Assembly (NCBI RefSeq): GCF_001296045.1
Contig: NZ_LJHS01000034.1
Coordinates: 1-62,976, forward strand
DNA: 62,976 bases
Reading direction: 5' to 3'
Origin: Rhizobium sp. AAP43
GTDB taxonomy: Bacteria; Pseudomonadota; Alphaproteobacteria; Rhizobiales; Rhizobiaceae
Below are positions 55,467 to 62,976 of this stretch, piece after piece. The position numbers were made by a program, and so were the translations under genes. The notes below the pieces were generated by a model. It did not search any database. It saw only the letters and a program-made list of their open reading frames with translations, and was not told where the DNA came from. The first letter of the stretch is position 1; each line of letters starts with the position of its first letter.

Positions 55467-57216
55467 GGGCGCGCTCCACATCGGCGAGAGTGATCGGATT
55501 GACGATGTCGAGGTAGACGGACTGGGTCTCGACCGGACCGACAAGCTCGTCCATTCTTGCCAGCCGGGTTCGCAGATTGGCCTTGCAACTGAGGATGGGA
55601 TGAAGGGCCTTGCGCACGAAACGGGACTGGCCGCCGATTTTACGCTCCAGAGAGAGCAGCTCGTCACGCAACGCCGCCAGCAATCGCTCCTCGGAAATCA
55701 GCCCTTCGCGACCAATTGCTCCGACCATACCGAGCATAGAGTTGATGTAGCTGTAATAGATAACACGCTCGTCGACCGGCAGCTCGTCATAGACCGATTG
55801 GCTGGCTTCACCGAGGCCCGGCAGGATCGCAGTCAACGCATCATGGCTTCGGCTATGGTGGAAGAAGCCCTGATTATCGCGATAGAAACTGCCCACCGGA
55901 TATCCGTTGCGGATTTCCAGAAGAACATTTTGCTGATGGGCTTCAAGCGCTATGCCATGGGTCAGATAGAGCGCCACCACCGGACGGGTGAAGACGCCAA
56001 GGAACGCATGGAACCAGTCTAGTGCGACGAGGTCCACACTGCGGTGTTCTGCTGCCGCACGATTGCGGATCAGCGCACCAACGCGGCTTCCACGACCCGG
56101 AAGATATTCACACAGGCTGGCGAGTGCCGATACGTTCCGCTCTGCACCCGGCCCGACGAAGGGATTCTCGCGTACCGACACTGAGAGGTCGTCGACTAGC
56201 TCTCCGTTTGTGTCCGCGACCGCCATCCAGGCAGGATCAGGGATGAAGGTCAGACCAGGGAAGTTTTCGGAAAATCTCGACCACGCTGGATGTGTGCGGA
56301 ACCGCGCCATGTCGTCTCCGCGCAAAAGTTCCTTAGGCAGATTGATGCGGACCGAATTGGTAATTCCAATGCCGAGCGACAATTTGAGCATGAATGGCAT
56401 GTCGGGCCGGTAGAGCGTGCGCACAGAAGACGTTGCAAACCATTCTTTCCCGGCCTCGCCGAGATCAATGACGCCTCCATATGACAGGAGGGGATCAATG
56501 CGACCGGATTCGAGAAGATGCGCTGCCTGCCAGGGATGGACGGGGACAAGCGCGAAGTCATCCGACGGCAGTCGAGCCTTCAGATCCGCAAGCTCCGGCC
56601 CGAGTGCTTCCCCAATCCAGGCCTGTGCCGCGGGAATACCTTCGGAATGTCCTGTCCGGTAAAGCTCAGGCGCAATGGCAAACCAGTGCAGCGGGAAGCC
56701 CGCCCCGAATTCCGGAGAAAAGCGCGCAAGTTGGTCAGCCGTCATGCCGGAGCGGCTCTTCGGGCACGGGTGGATGCCGTGCCCTGCAAGCAGCCCTTGC
56801 TCCGCCTCGATAAAGCTCAGCATTTCCGCTCTCAAGCCGTCGAGATCATCAGCACGCGCATCGAGTGCCTCTGCAATCAACGCGCGGCTCGAGAGGGCGC
56901 GCTCCAGAATTTCTTCCCGCCCCTCGCGCTGGCTGTCTTCCGGTGCAAGCCGGGTGATGATGATTGGCAAGGCTTCGACGACCGTGATGAGACGAGAGCC
57001 CGTCAGGTCCTCCAGCAGGAGCGGCTCCCCGAACACGTGATGGCCCGTGGCGGAATGATGCAGGACCGGCAAAGTGATGCGCCCACCCCTGTCGGGAAAG
57101 CGGACGGAGAATGTCGTCGTTTCGTTGAACGACCAATCAGTCAAATCGGCGTATTCGCGAGCAATGCAATTGATCAGCGACCGCAGGGCGAGGATTGCAG
57201 CATCATGCTTGTGCAT
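55459..57216 (-). CDS. rhbC: NIS siderophore synthetase RhbC (IucA/IucC family)
   Basis: A 585-residue NIS synthetase with the canonical [10 protein letters not shown] motif (residues 149-158), [12 protein letters not shown] and the C-terminal catalytic part. It is expected to activate citrate and attach the first diaminopropane-derived arm. It overlaps both neighbours by a few bases, showing tight translational coupling across the whole rhb operon. Confidence 0.93.
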   Translation of the reverse strand: MHKHDAAILALRSLINCIAREYADLTDWSFNETTTFSVRFPDRGGRITLPVLHHSATGHHVFGEPLLLEDLTGSRLITVVEALPIIITRLAPEDSQREGREEILERALSSRALIAEALDARADDLDGLRAEMLSFIEAEQGLLAGHGIHPCPKSRSGMTADQLARFSPEFGAGFPLHWFAIAPELYRTGHSEGIPAAQAWIGEALGPELADLKARLPSDDFALVPVHPWQAAHLLESGRIDPLLSYGGVIDLGEAGKEWFATSSVRTLYRPDMPFMLKLSLGIGITNSVRINLPKELLRGDDMARFRTHPAWSRFSENFPGLTFIPDPAWMAVADTNGELVDDLSVSVRENPFVGPGAERNVSALASLCEYLPGRGSRVGALIRNRAAAEHRSVDLVALDWFHAFLGVFTRPVVALYLTHGIALEAHQQNVLLEIRNGYPVGSFYRDNQGFFHHSRSHDALTAILPGLGEASQSVYDELPVDERVIYYSYINSMLGMVGAIGREGLISEERLLAALRDELLSLERKIGGQSRFVRKALHPILSCKANLRTRLARMDELVGPVETQSVYLDIVNPITLADVERAHA

Positions 57217-58693
57217 ATTGAGCCTCCAGTTCCTTCAGGATGACAGACAGCGCATCCAGCACAGGCCGGACGGCATCAAGGGTGGATGCGGGATTGAGCA
57301 GGGTCAGCTTGAAGTGGACCCGGCCATCGAGAACAGTTGTTGCCACAGCGGCAATGCCCCGATGCATAAGCTCGGCACGGGCCAGCATGACCAGGCGATC
57401 CTGTCGTTCGCCGTCGCAGTCGAGTTTCGGCCGGAAGAGAACCGTCGAAAGACTGGACATCCTGCTGAGGATCCAGTCGTCGTGCCGGGAGATCTCTTCT
57501 GCGATCGCCTGAGTGTTGGCGAGCGTCTGCTCAAGCAGTGTGGAAAGCCCGCTCCTTCCGAGTGACCGCGTCGTCATCAGCACCTTCAGGGCATCGCTGC
57601 GGCGTGTGGTCTGGAAAGAGCGCTCAACCAGGTTTGGTACGCCCTTGAAGACTTCCTCTTCGGGATTGAGATAGTCAGCCTTGCTGGCCAGCGGTGCGAA
57701 ATCTCGCACGTCACGCAGGACGACGGCACTGCAACTGATCGGCTGGAACAGCATTTTATGGAAATCGAGGGTGATCGATCGGGCTTTCTCGATCCCGCTC
57801 AGCCGACCACGATAACGAGTGAAAAGAAGCCCGGCCCCATAGGCAGCATCGACATGCAGCCAGATGTCGCGACGCATGGCTATGTCTGAAATCGCGTCGA
57901 GCTGATCAATCGCGCCAAGATCGGTAGTCCCGGCGGTTGCGACGATGGTTACGGGTATCATGCCGTTTGCAATCGCCTGGTCGACCGCTCTCTCGAGCGC
58001 ATCCGGCTCCATCCGACCCTCGTCATCCGTCGGAACGAGCGTGATCGCTCCTCGGGGAAAGCCAAGTATCTCAGCGCTCTTGATGATGCTGAAATGCGCC
58101 TGATCCGACGCGAAGATCACGCCCCGCTTTCGGCTCTCCGGCCCCCCTTGTTCCGCCGCGAGGTAAAGGGCCGTCATATTCGACTGGGTGCCACCGCTGG
58201 TAAAGCTGCCACCAGCACTCTCTGGCAATCCGCAAAGGGAGGAAAGCCAAGTGCAGACCTTCTCCTCGACCATGGTCGCAAAGGGCGACTGATCCCAGGA
58301 GTCCAGGGACTGGTTCGTGGCCGCAACGATCGCTTCGGCGGCCAGAGCACTGATTGAAACCGGGCAGTGCAGATGCGCCATGGTGACGGGAGACCCCACA
58401 TTCAGGGCATTGGCGACCGCGGGTCGACCAATATCCTCAAGCGCGCGAGTGAGCCCCGTTCCTTCGTCCGGCATGGGATCGATCAGCGAAATATCCTCCG
58501 CAAGATCGTCAGCATGCCGTCCGGCATAAGGACCGCTTCTCTGTTGGGCCCCGATCAGTTCGGCAACCGCGAGCAAGGCATCGCGATAACGCGCCAGACT
58601 TTGAGGGGCGGATCCGAGGATCTCATGGGCAAGGAGGTCTATGCCCCGGTCGCTTTCGACCGGAGTTTTCACGTTCACGATGTTTCCAGTCAT
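57203..58693 (-). CDS. rhbB: L-2,4-diaminobutyrate decarboxylase RhbB
   Basis: A 496-residue PLP-dependent group II decarboxylase. The cofactor lysine is in LDFHKMLFQP (near residue 305), HVDAAYGAG is upstream, and GGSFTSGGTQSNMTALYLA marks the N-terminal part. It converts diaminobutyrate from RhbA into 1,3-diaminopropane, the siderophore backbone. Overlaps with rhbA and rhbC are a few bases each. Confidence 0.93.
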   Translation of the reverse strand: MTGNIVNVKTPVESDRGIDLLAHEILGSAPQSLARYRDALLAVAELIGAQQRSGPYAGRHADDLAEDISLIDPMPDEGTGLTRALEDIGRPAVANALNVGSPVTMAHLHCPVSISALAAEAIVAATNQSLDSWDQSPFATMVEEKVCTWLSSLCGLPESAGGSFTSGGTQSNMTALYLAAEQGGPESRKRGVIFASDQAHFSIIKSAEILGFPRGAITLVPTDDEGRMEPDALERAVDQAIANGMIPVTIVATAGTTDLGAIDQLDAISDIAMRRDIWLHVDAAYGAGLLFTRYRGRLSGIEKARSITLDFHKMLFQPISCSAVVLRDVRDFAPLASKADYLNPEEEVFKGVPNLVERSFQTTRRSDALKVLMTTRSLGRSGLSTLLEQTLANTQAIAEEISRHDDWILSRMSSLSTVLFRPKLDCDGERQDRLVMLARAELMHRGIAAVATTVLDGRVHFKLTLLNPASTLDAVRPVLDALSVILKELEAQYAQA

Positions 58694-60045
58694 GCCGCCT
58701 GGCGCTCCAATCGCGCAAAAGCGGAACCTACAATGTCGGCAACCCGGTCGATTTCAGCATCAGAAATGACCAGTGGCGGAAGGAAGCGCAGCACGCTGCC
58801 ATCGCGACCACCGGTTTCCAGGATAAGGCCGGATCGGAAGACATCGGCCTGGACCAGTCGGGCGTAGGCGCCCCCATGCGCCGGATGGCCCTGGAGGTTA
58901 GGTCGCCCAAAGGGATCGACCAGTTCAACGCCCAGCATCAATCCTTCTCCGCGCACCTCGCCAATATAGGCAGAACCGGCAGCGATGTGCTCGAGATGGG
59001 CACGCAACCGGCCACCGGCCTGTGTCGCCCGCTCGACAAGCGCGTCCCGACGCATGACCTCCAGCGTCCTTGATCCGGCCGCCATGGCGAGTTGGTTTCC
59101 GCGGAAGGTGCCGGCATGCGCGCCCGGCTGCCAGAGATCGAGCGCCTCATCATAGACGATCACGGCCAAGGGCAGACCGCCTCCGATTGCCTTGGAAATG
59201 AGGATGATATCCGGAACGATCCCGGCCTTTTCGAAGGCATAGAACGTACCGGTACGCCCAACGCCCGACTGGATCTCGTCGATGATGAGCGGAATCCCGA
59301 GATCACGCGTCACCTTGCGAATGCGGCGTAGCCATGAGGCTGGCGCCGGAATGACACCTCCCTCCCCCTGCACGGCTTCGAGAATGACTGCTGCTGGCAG
59401 CGGGATACCGCCCTCCGGGTCGTTCAGCGCCCGCTCGAAATAATCTGCGGCTAGATCCGCCGTTTCTTCCGGACCGCGTCCGAAGGGGCAACGGAAGCTG
59501 TAGGGATAGGGAAAGAAGTGGACACCAGGTACAAGATGCCCAAGAGCGGCCTTCGGGCCGAGCGATCCCATGAGCGACAGGGACCCTTGCGACATGCCGT
59601 GATAGGCGCCTCGAAAGGCAATCACATTATCACGCCCTGTTGCCGTCTTCGCCAGCTTGATCGCCGCCTCAGTCGCATCCGTGCCACTCGGGGAGCAGAA
59701 CTGGATGCGGGCCCGTTCCTTCAGGATTGACGGCAGGGTGTCGAAGATATCTGAGACGAACCTGTCCTTTACCGGTGTTGTCAGATCCAGCGTATGCAGC
59801 GGCAGGCCCGACAGAAGCACCTGTTGTAAGGCCTCGATCACCTCAGGATGATTATGTCCAAGGGCCAGCGTGCCCGCCCCTGCAAGGCAATCGATATAGC
59901 TACGCCCATCGACATCCGTAACGATGCAGCCCTTGGCTGACTGGAGCGCGACCGGGAAGCGCCTTGGATAACTCCGCGCGTTTGACTCGCGCCGGCTCTG
60001 GCGCTCCAGATAGTGCTCATTTGTCGAGGCACCTGAAAAAGACAT
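58690..60045 (-). CDS. rhbA: diaminobutyrate-2-oxoglutarate aminotransferase RhbA
   Basis: A 451-residue class III aminotransferase. PLP-site features are FCSPSGTDATEAAIKLAKTA, IIDEIQSGVGRTG and the lysine in ISKAIGGGLP (near residue 270). It makes L-2,4-diaminobutyrate from aspartate semialdehyde and glutamate. First biosynthetic gene after rhtX, 26 bp downstream. Confidence 0.93.
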   Translation of the reverse strand: MSFSGASTNEHYLERQSRRESNARSYPRRFPVALQSAKGCIVTDVDGRSYIDCLAGAGTLALGHNHPEVIEALQQVLLSGLPLHTLDLTTPVKDRFVSDIFDTLPSILKERARIQFCSPSGTDATEAAIKLAKTATGRDNVIAFRGAYHGMSQGSLSLMGSLGPKAALGHLVPGVHFFPYPYSFRCPFGRGPEETADLAADYFERALNDPEGGIPLPAAVILEAVQGEGGVIPAPASWLRRIRKVTRDLGIPLIIDEIQSGVGRTGTFYAFEKAGIVPDIILISKAIGGGLPLAVIVYDEALDLWQPGAHAGTFRGNQLAMAAGSRTLEVMRRDALVERATQAGGRLRAHLEHIAAGSAYIGEVRGEGLMLGVELVDPFGRPNLQGHPAHGGAYARLVQADVFRSGLILETGGRDGSVLRFLPPLVISDAEIDRVADIVGSAFARLERQAA

Positions 60046-60071
60046 GAAGACCTCCTCTCATCCCGAAACAC

Positions 60072-61355
60072 TCAGGGGGGACAGAGGACACCTTCGTTGG
60101 ATTGATCCGCCGCCGCAGGAATGCGGCGGAGGAACCAGACCGCAAGCGCAATGCCGATCAGCGAGACCACGGTCGCCGTGACGAAAAGCGCGGAGTAGCC
60201 GAGGCGATCAACAAAGTAGCCCGCGATTGAACCGCCTATGAGGTAGATCAAGAGCTCTGCGCAGTTGAGGATCGTGAAGTCGGTACCGGGCTGATCCGAA
60301 GAGGAGGAAGCCATAAAGAAGGAATAGATGGCAACGAGTTCCATGTAGCGGATCAGCGTCTGAAAGGCCGATGCGGTCATTGCTGTCTCGACCGCTGGAA
60401 GGATACCGAGGGCACTCAATGAAAATCCGATGAAGCAGAGCGTGCGCAGGCTGCCGAGCAGGACAAGCGTCGCCGGAAGACCGAAGCGACGAATGACTGC
60501 GGCGGCAATCGCAGCCCCGGCAAGGCCGGCCGTGGCGGCTGCCGAGCCGGTGAGATAGCCAATCCAGTCTGTCTGAACCTTGAGATCGACGAGATAGGTC
60601 CCTTCCATCCCCTTAACGAGGCCTTCGCTGGCGCGATAGGTAAGGGCAAAGCCAAGCAAAAGCCATGCCTGCGGGCGGCGGAAGAAAGCGGTGATGCTCG
60701 GTCGTGGGCGCGCGTCCTTCGGTTCCGCGTCCGGCTCTTCGCGCATCCAGGCGGCGGCGGCGAGCGGCGCAAGCGAAATGACTGCAATGGTCAGCATGGT
60801 CGCTTGCCAGCCGATATGGTGGTAGAGAACCAGCGAAACGGTGCCCCCAATGATCACCCCAAGGGCGATGGCGCCGGCCTGTATGGCATTGCCAATCGCT
60901 CTGTCTTCTGAGCGAAGAGTACGGATTGCGTATCCGTCAGTTGCAATGTCTTGGAGGGAAAACAGAACGACGACGATGGCGCAGATGACAAACAACACTG
61001 CCGTGTCGGTCGGCCCCACGAGTGAAAGAATGGCAATCCCGAGACTGACGGCAGCCTGCATCACGATGATCCAGCAGCGGCGATGGCCAAGCGCCGGCAA
61101 GAGAGCATGACGGTCGATGAAGGGGGCAACGGCGAACTTGAACAGCATTGGCAGCATCAACAACATGAAAAGGCCAATTGCAGTCCGAGACGCGCCGGCC
61201 TCACGCATGATCGGCGGCAACGCCACCAGCAGCAGATAGTTAGGGATGCCCTGGCCGAGGTAGAGCGCGGCCAGCACCGCAAACAGCCGTCGCTGGCGCC
61301 GGGCCGCGCGACCAGCATCGCCCATGTCGTCGCCCAGCTCTGCATGGATTGCCAT
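60072..61355 (-). CDS. rhtX: rhizobactin-type siderophore MFS transporter RhtX
   Basis: A 427-residue major facilitator protein with about twelve membrane segments (first one near LAALYLGQGIPNYLLLVALP), of the AmpG/RhtX type. In S. meliloti RhtX carries ferric rhizobactin 1021 across the inner membrane as a single protein, which explains the lack of an ABC importer in this locus. The ATG at 61355 (after GAGG) is chosen rather than 61391 because the earlier ATG lies inside an iron operator. Confidence 0.9.
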   Translation of the reverse strand: MAIHAELGDDMGDAGRAARRQRRLFAVLAALYLGQGIPNYLLLVALPPIMREAGASRTAIGLFMLLMLPMLFKFAVAPFIDRHALLPALGHRRCWIIVMQAAVSLGIAILSLVGPTDTAVLFVICAIVVVLFSLQDIATDGYAIRTLRSEDRAIGNAIQAGAIALGVIIGGTVSLVLYHHIGWQATMLTIAVISLAPLAAAAWMREEPDAEPKDARPRPSITAFFRRPQAWLLLGFALTYRASEGLVKGMEGTYLVDLKVQTDWIGYLTGSAAATAGLAGAAIAAAVIRRFGLPATLVLLGSLRTLCFIGFSLSALGILPAVETAMTASAFQTLIRYMELVAIYSFFMASSSSDQPGTDFTILNCAELLIYLIGGSIAGYFVDRLGYSALFVTATVVSLIGIALAVWFLRRIPAAADQSNEGVLCPP

Positions 61356-61371
61356 CGTTCGACCTCGAAAA

Positions 61372-61394
61372 AACATGATAGAATAGGTCATGTT
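61372..61394. promoter_or_regulatory. iron-responsive operator (RirA-type) before rhtX-rhbABCDEF
   Basis: A 23-bp perfect dyad: arms AACATGA and TCATGTT around nine bases, containing TGA-N9-TCA. It lies 17-39 bases upstream of the chosen rhtX start, where a repressor would block transcription or initiation. The same half-sites occur at the rhtA promoter. Confidence 0.75.
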
Positions 61395-62099
61395 TATGCT
61401 GGGTGGTCACAGTTGGCTAGGGCCGATACGAACACGGATTGGACCACGGCGAACTCCGAAGACAAAAATACAATCAAGCAGCGTGCCATATTGACCGGTG
61501 ACATTGACGACTTCGTCGTATGTCCCGGATCAACACCCATGAGAGGCGCTGGTGCACGGATCCTTTATCGATGATGGAATAACCGGGGCTTGTCGCAAAC
61601 CTTTCGATAGGCTGAGACTAACCCGCGAGCGGTTTTGTGACGTGCACCCAGAATTTGGACCAGCGGGAGCTGAAATTTTCCGGGGTCCATCGCATAACGC
61701 CAAAACCCATGACGGGCGGCCGACGACATTCAATAGTTGCATAATCCAGGCAAGGTGGCGAGAAGCGAATGAGTGCGAATGGACCGAACGACGATTGGCC
61801 AAGCGCTGTCATCGCCTTCCTGGAGGAAAGTCTGCCGGTGGCCAGTCGATCTCCGCTTACATGATCCGATGATAGCATGACAGCCTTTCAGAACGGGTGC
61901 AATGCGTTGGTGGCGTTGGGACAGGCGGAGCGCATTGGGTCAGGCGCGCTGGCGAAGGACTGCCCAAAACACCCCGGAATTCTGCCGCACTGAGATGACT
62001 TATGCTTGACGGTCCTGGGCCTGGCGAATGTAAAGCTCTTGTGAGTAGGGCGTGCGCCACCCGGGATAACTACCGGTTTGGACAGCCACAGATGCGAAT
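61395..62099. other. non-coding interval downstream of the siderophore locus boundary
   Basis: About 700 bases without a gene I can support. It holds the upstream half of the rhtX promoter. A segment near 61605-61680 has insertion-sequence-like dyads (TGGACC...GGTCCA) but no transposase text. Short frames on both strands are not protein-like. Confidence 0.35.
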
Positions 62100-62704
62100 A
62101 TGGCTGCCTACAAGACAGCGGATGCGGCACTGGCTAGCACCACTATTTTACCGCTGCTCGATAGCCTCGGTCTTACGGAGAATGGGCAATGGACACAGGC
62201 TTCAGAGACGATCCACTGGCGATATGCGGACGGTTGGAAGCCTTCACGCCTCCAAGACGTTCGCTTTAGGGAAGCGTCAAAATTGCCTACGAGACGATGC
62301 GTGATGACATCAAGGACGAAACGGACCGCCTCGCGACGATCGCTGACGATGATGTCGAAAAGAGTGTGGTGCGTATCCGCAAGGTCAGAGAAATGAACTA
62401 TACCAACGCCAAGCGACGTGGCCGGGACGTCGCGCCTCCCGAAATTCTCCCGCCGGACATTGAACGGGCGCGCGCACGTACTAGCGTCGAGCAAAGCCGG
62501 TCGGGCGAACTCGACGGGCTATTCTATCGACGCTGGCGACTATCCGATGGCTGGCTTTCGGATGAAGAGACTCCACGAGCGCTCGAAATATTCCAAGATC
62601 GGCTTGCCCATAATATGAGACGCGCCGTCGTCCGCGAGCGGTACGATGGACTCGTCATGGCTGAACTGGGCTGGAAGCCGCCAGACAAGTCGTCAGCCTC
62701 ATAA
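62100..62704 (+). pseudogene. hypothetical gene with a probable single-base frameshift
   Basis: A first frame (MAAYKTADAALASTTILPLL..., 62100 to about 62280) continues naturally in another frame (KIAYETMRDDIKDETDRLAT... to 62704) if one A is restored in the AAAA tract at about 62278-62281. The joined product would be about 201 residues, hydrophilic and charged, without a recognised domain. The second part alone could start at ATG 62297 (135 residues). Either a pseudogene, a sequencing error or programmed slippage. Confidence 0.5.
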
Positions 62705-62921
62705 CGAACCGCCGGCCGCTGGTAAAGACCTCAACCCGGCGCACTGGCTCCTGGGATTTGAGCGTAAGCTGAAAATCGATTTGGGCCGAGGTTGGCAATC
62801 AAGCGCTGATCCGGAAGGTGCGATCAGAACATCGCTTACCGAAATCTCAAGGGGATCAGGTCAACACAAGCAGTGGTATGAACTGGCCGGCTTGCGGCGG
62901 CGCCGATTTGCATACCGCATA
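62705..62921. other. non-coding interval before repeat copy 3
   Basis: About 215 bases with no gene, terminator or operator that I recognise. Confidence 0.35.
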
Positions 62922-62976
62922 AACGCAAAAACCGCCCCCATTGGATGGAGGCGGTTTTGCGTATTTATGTTTGGAT
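62922..62976. repeat. module-boundary direct repeat, copy 3 (cut by window end)
   Basis: The first 50 or so bases of the same repeat as at 33730 and 45309, in the same orientation, including the whole hairpin and TATTTATG. The window ends before the tRNA-end-like part, so its presence here is untested. Confidence 0.8.

Noticed and set aside
61552..61872. 106-codon plus-strand frame after the siderophore locus
   Set aside because: No ribosome site, no recognised domain, and the opposite strand is equally open.

Overview
The window looks like part of a Rhizobiales (Rhizobium/Agrobacterium/Sinorhizobium-type) genome. The evidence is GC-rich coding DNA, a gene block in the same order as the rhizobactin 1021 locus of Sinorhizobium meliloti, a rhizobial-style carnitine dehydrogenase-thioesterase fusion, iron-responsive operators of the TGA-N9-TCA type, and a rhizobial palindromic repeat. 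No phage, CRISPR array, rRNA or complete tRNA was seen.

Layout. (1) 1-2.2 kb: the end of an unknown gene, a Gfo/Idh/MocA oxidoreductase and a GlxA/AraC-type regulator. (2) 2.3-8.8 kb: a rightward operon for gamma-butyrobetaine/crotonobetaine/carnitine breakdown (beta-keto-acid cleavage enzyme, carnitine dehydrogenase fused to a thioesterase, acyl-CoA dehydrogenase, ADP-forming acyl-CoA synthetase, CaiD). A family-5 (oligopeptide-type) ABC importer with a CocE-type hydrolase follows to 16.2 kb. (3) 16.2-22.5 kb: an esterase, a sulfide:quinone oxidoreductase-like flavoprotein behind a palindrome-containing promoter, and a small detoxification operon (ohr, aldehyde dehydrogenase, DJ-1/PfpI protein) facing a LysR regulator. 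(4) 22.5-33.1 kb: an IS3 scar, then a leftward guanidine import and degradation operon. It has a canonical -24/-12 sigma-54 promoter placed directly before a guanidine-I (ykkC) riboswitch, followed by a NitT/TauT-type ABC importer, two urea-carboxylase-associated proteins (carboxyguanidine deiminase), a biotin carboxylase and allophanate hydrolase. The carboxylase gene carries an in-frame 177-bp palindromic repeat element.

(5) 33.7-45.4 kb: a ferric-siderophore uptake operon (ECF sigma, FecR, STN-type TonB receptor, periplasmic binding protein, siderophore-interacting reductase, two permeases, ATPase, exporter-like ABC protein). (6) 45.4-62.9 kb: a rhizobactin-1021-like locus (rhtX-rhbABCDEF, rhrA, rhtA) plus an extra IucB-like acyltransferase and a second siderophore reductase. 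Modules 5 and 6 are each bracketed by the same ~88-bp direct repeat, a terminator-like hairpin next to a tRNA-3'-end-like sequence, at 33.73, 45.31 and 62.92 kb. IS630 debris lies at the middle copy.

The most interesting points are the layered control of the guanidine operon (nitrogen through sigma-54, ligand through the riboswitch, with visible mutually exclusive pairings around the ribosome site), the repeat insertion that became protein in its carboxylase, and the repeat-bounded siderophore modules.
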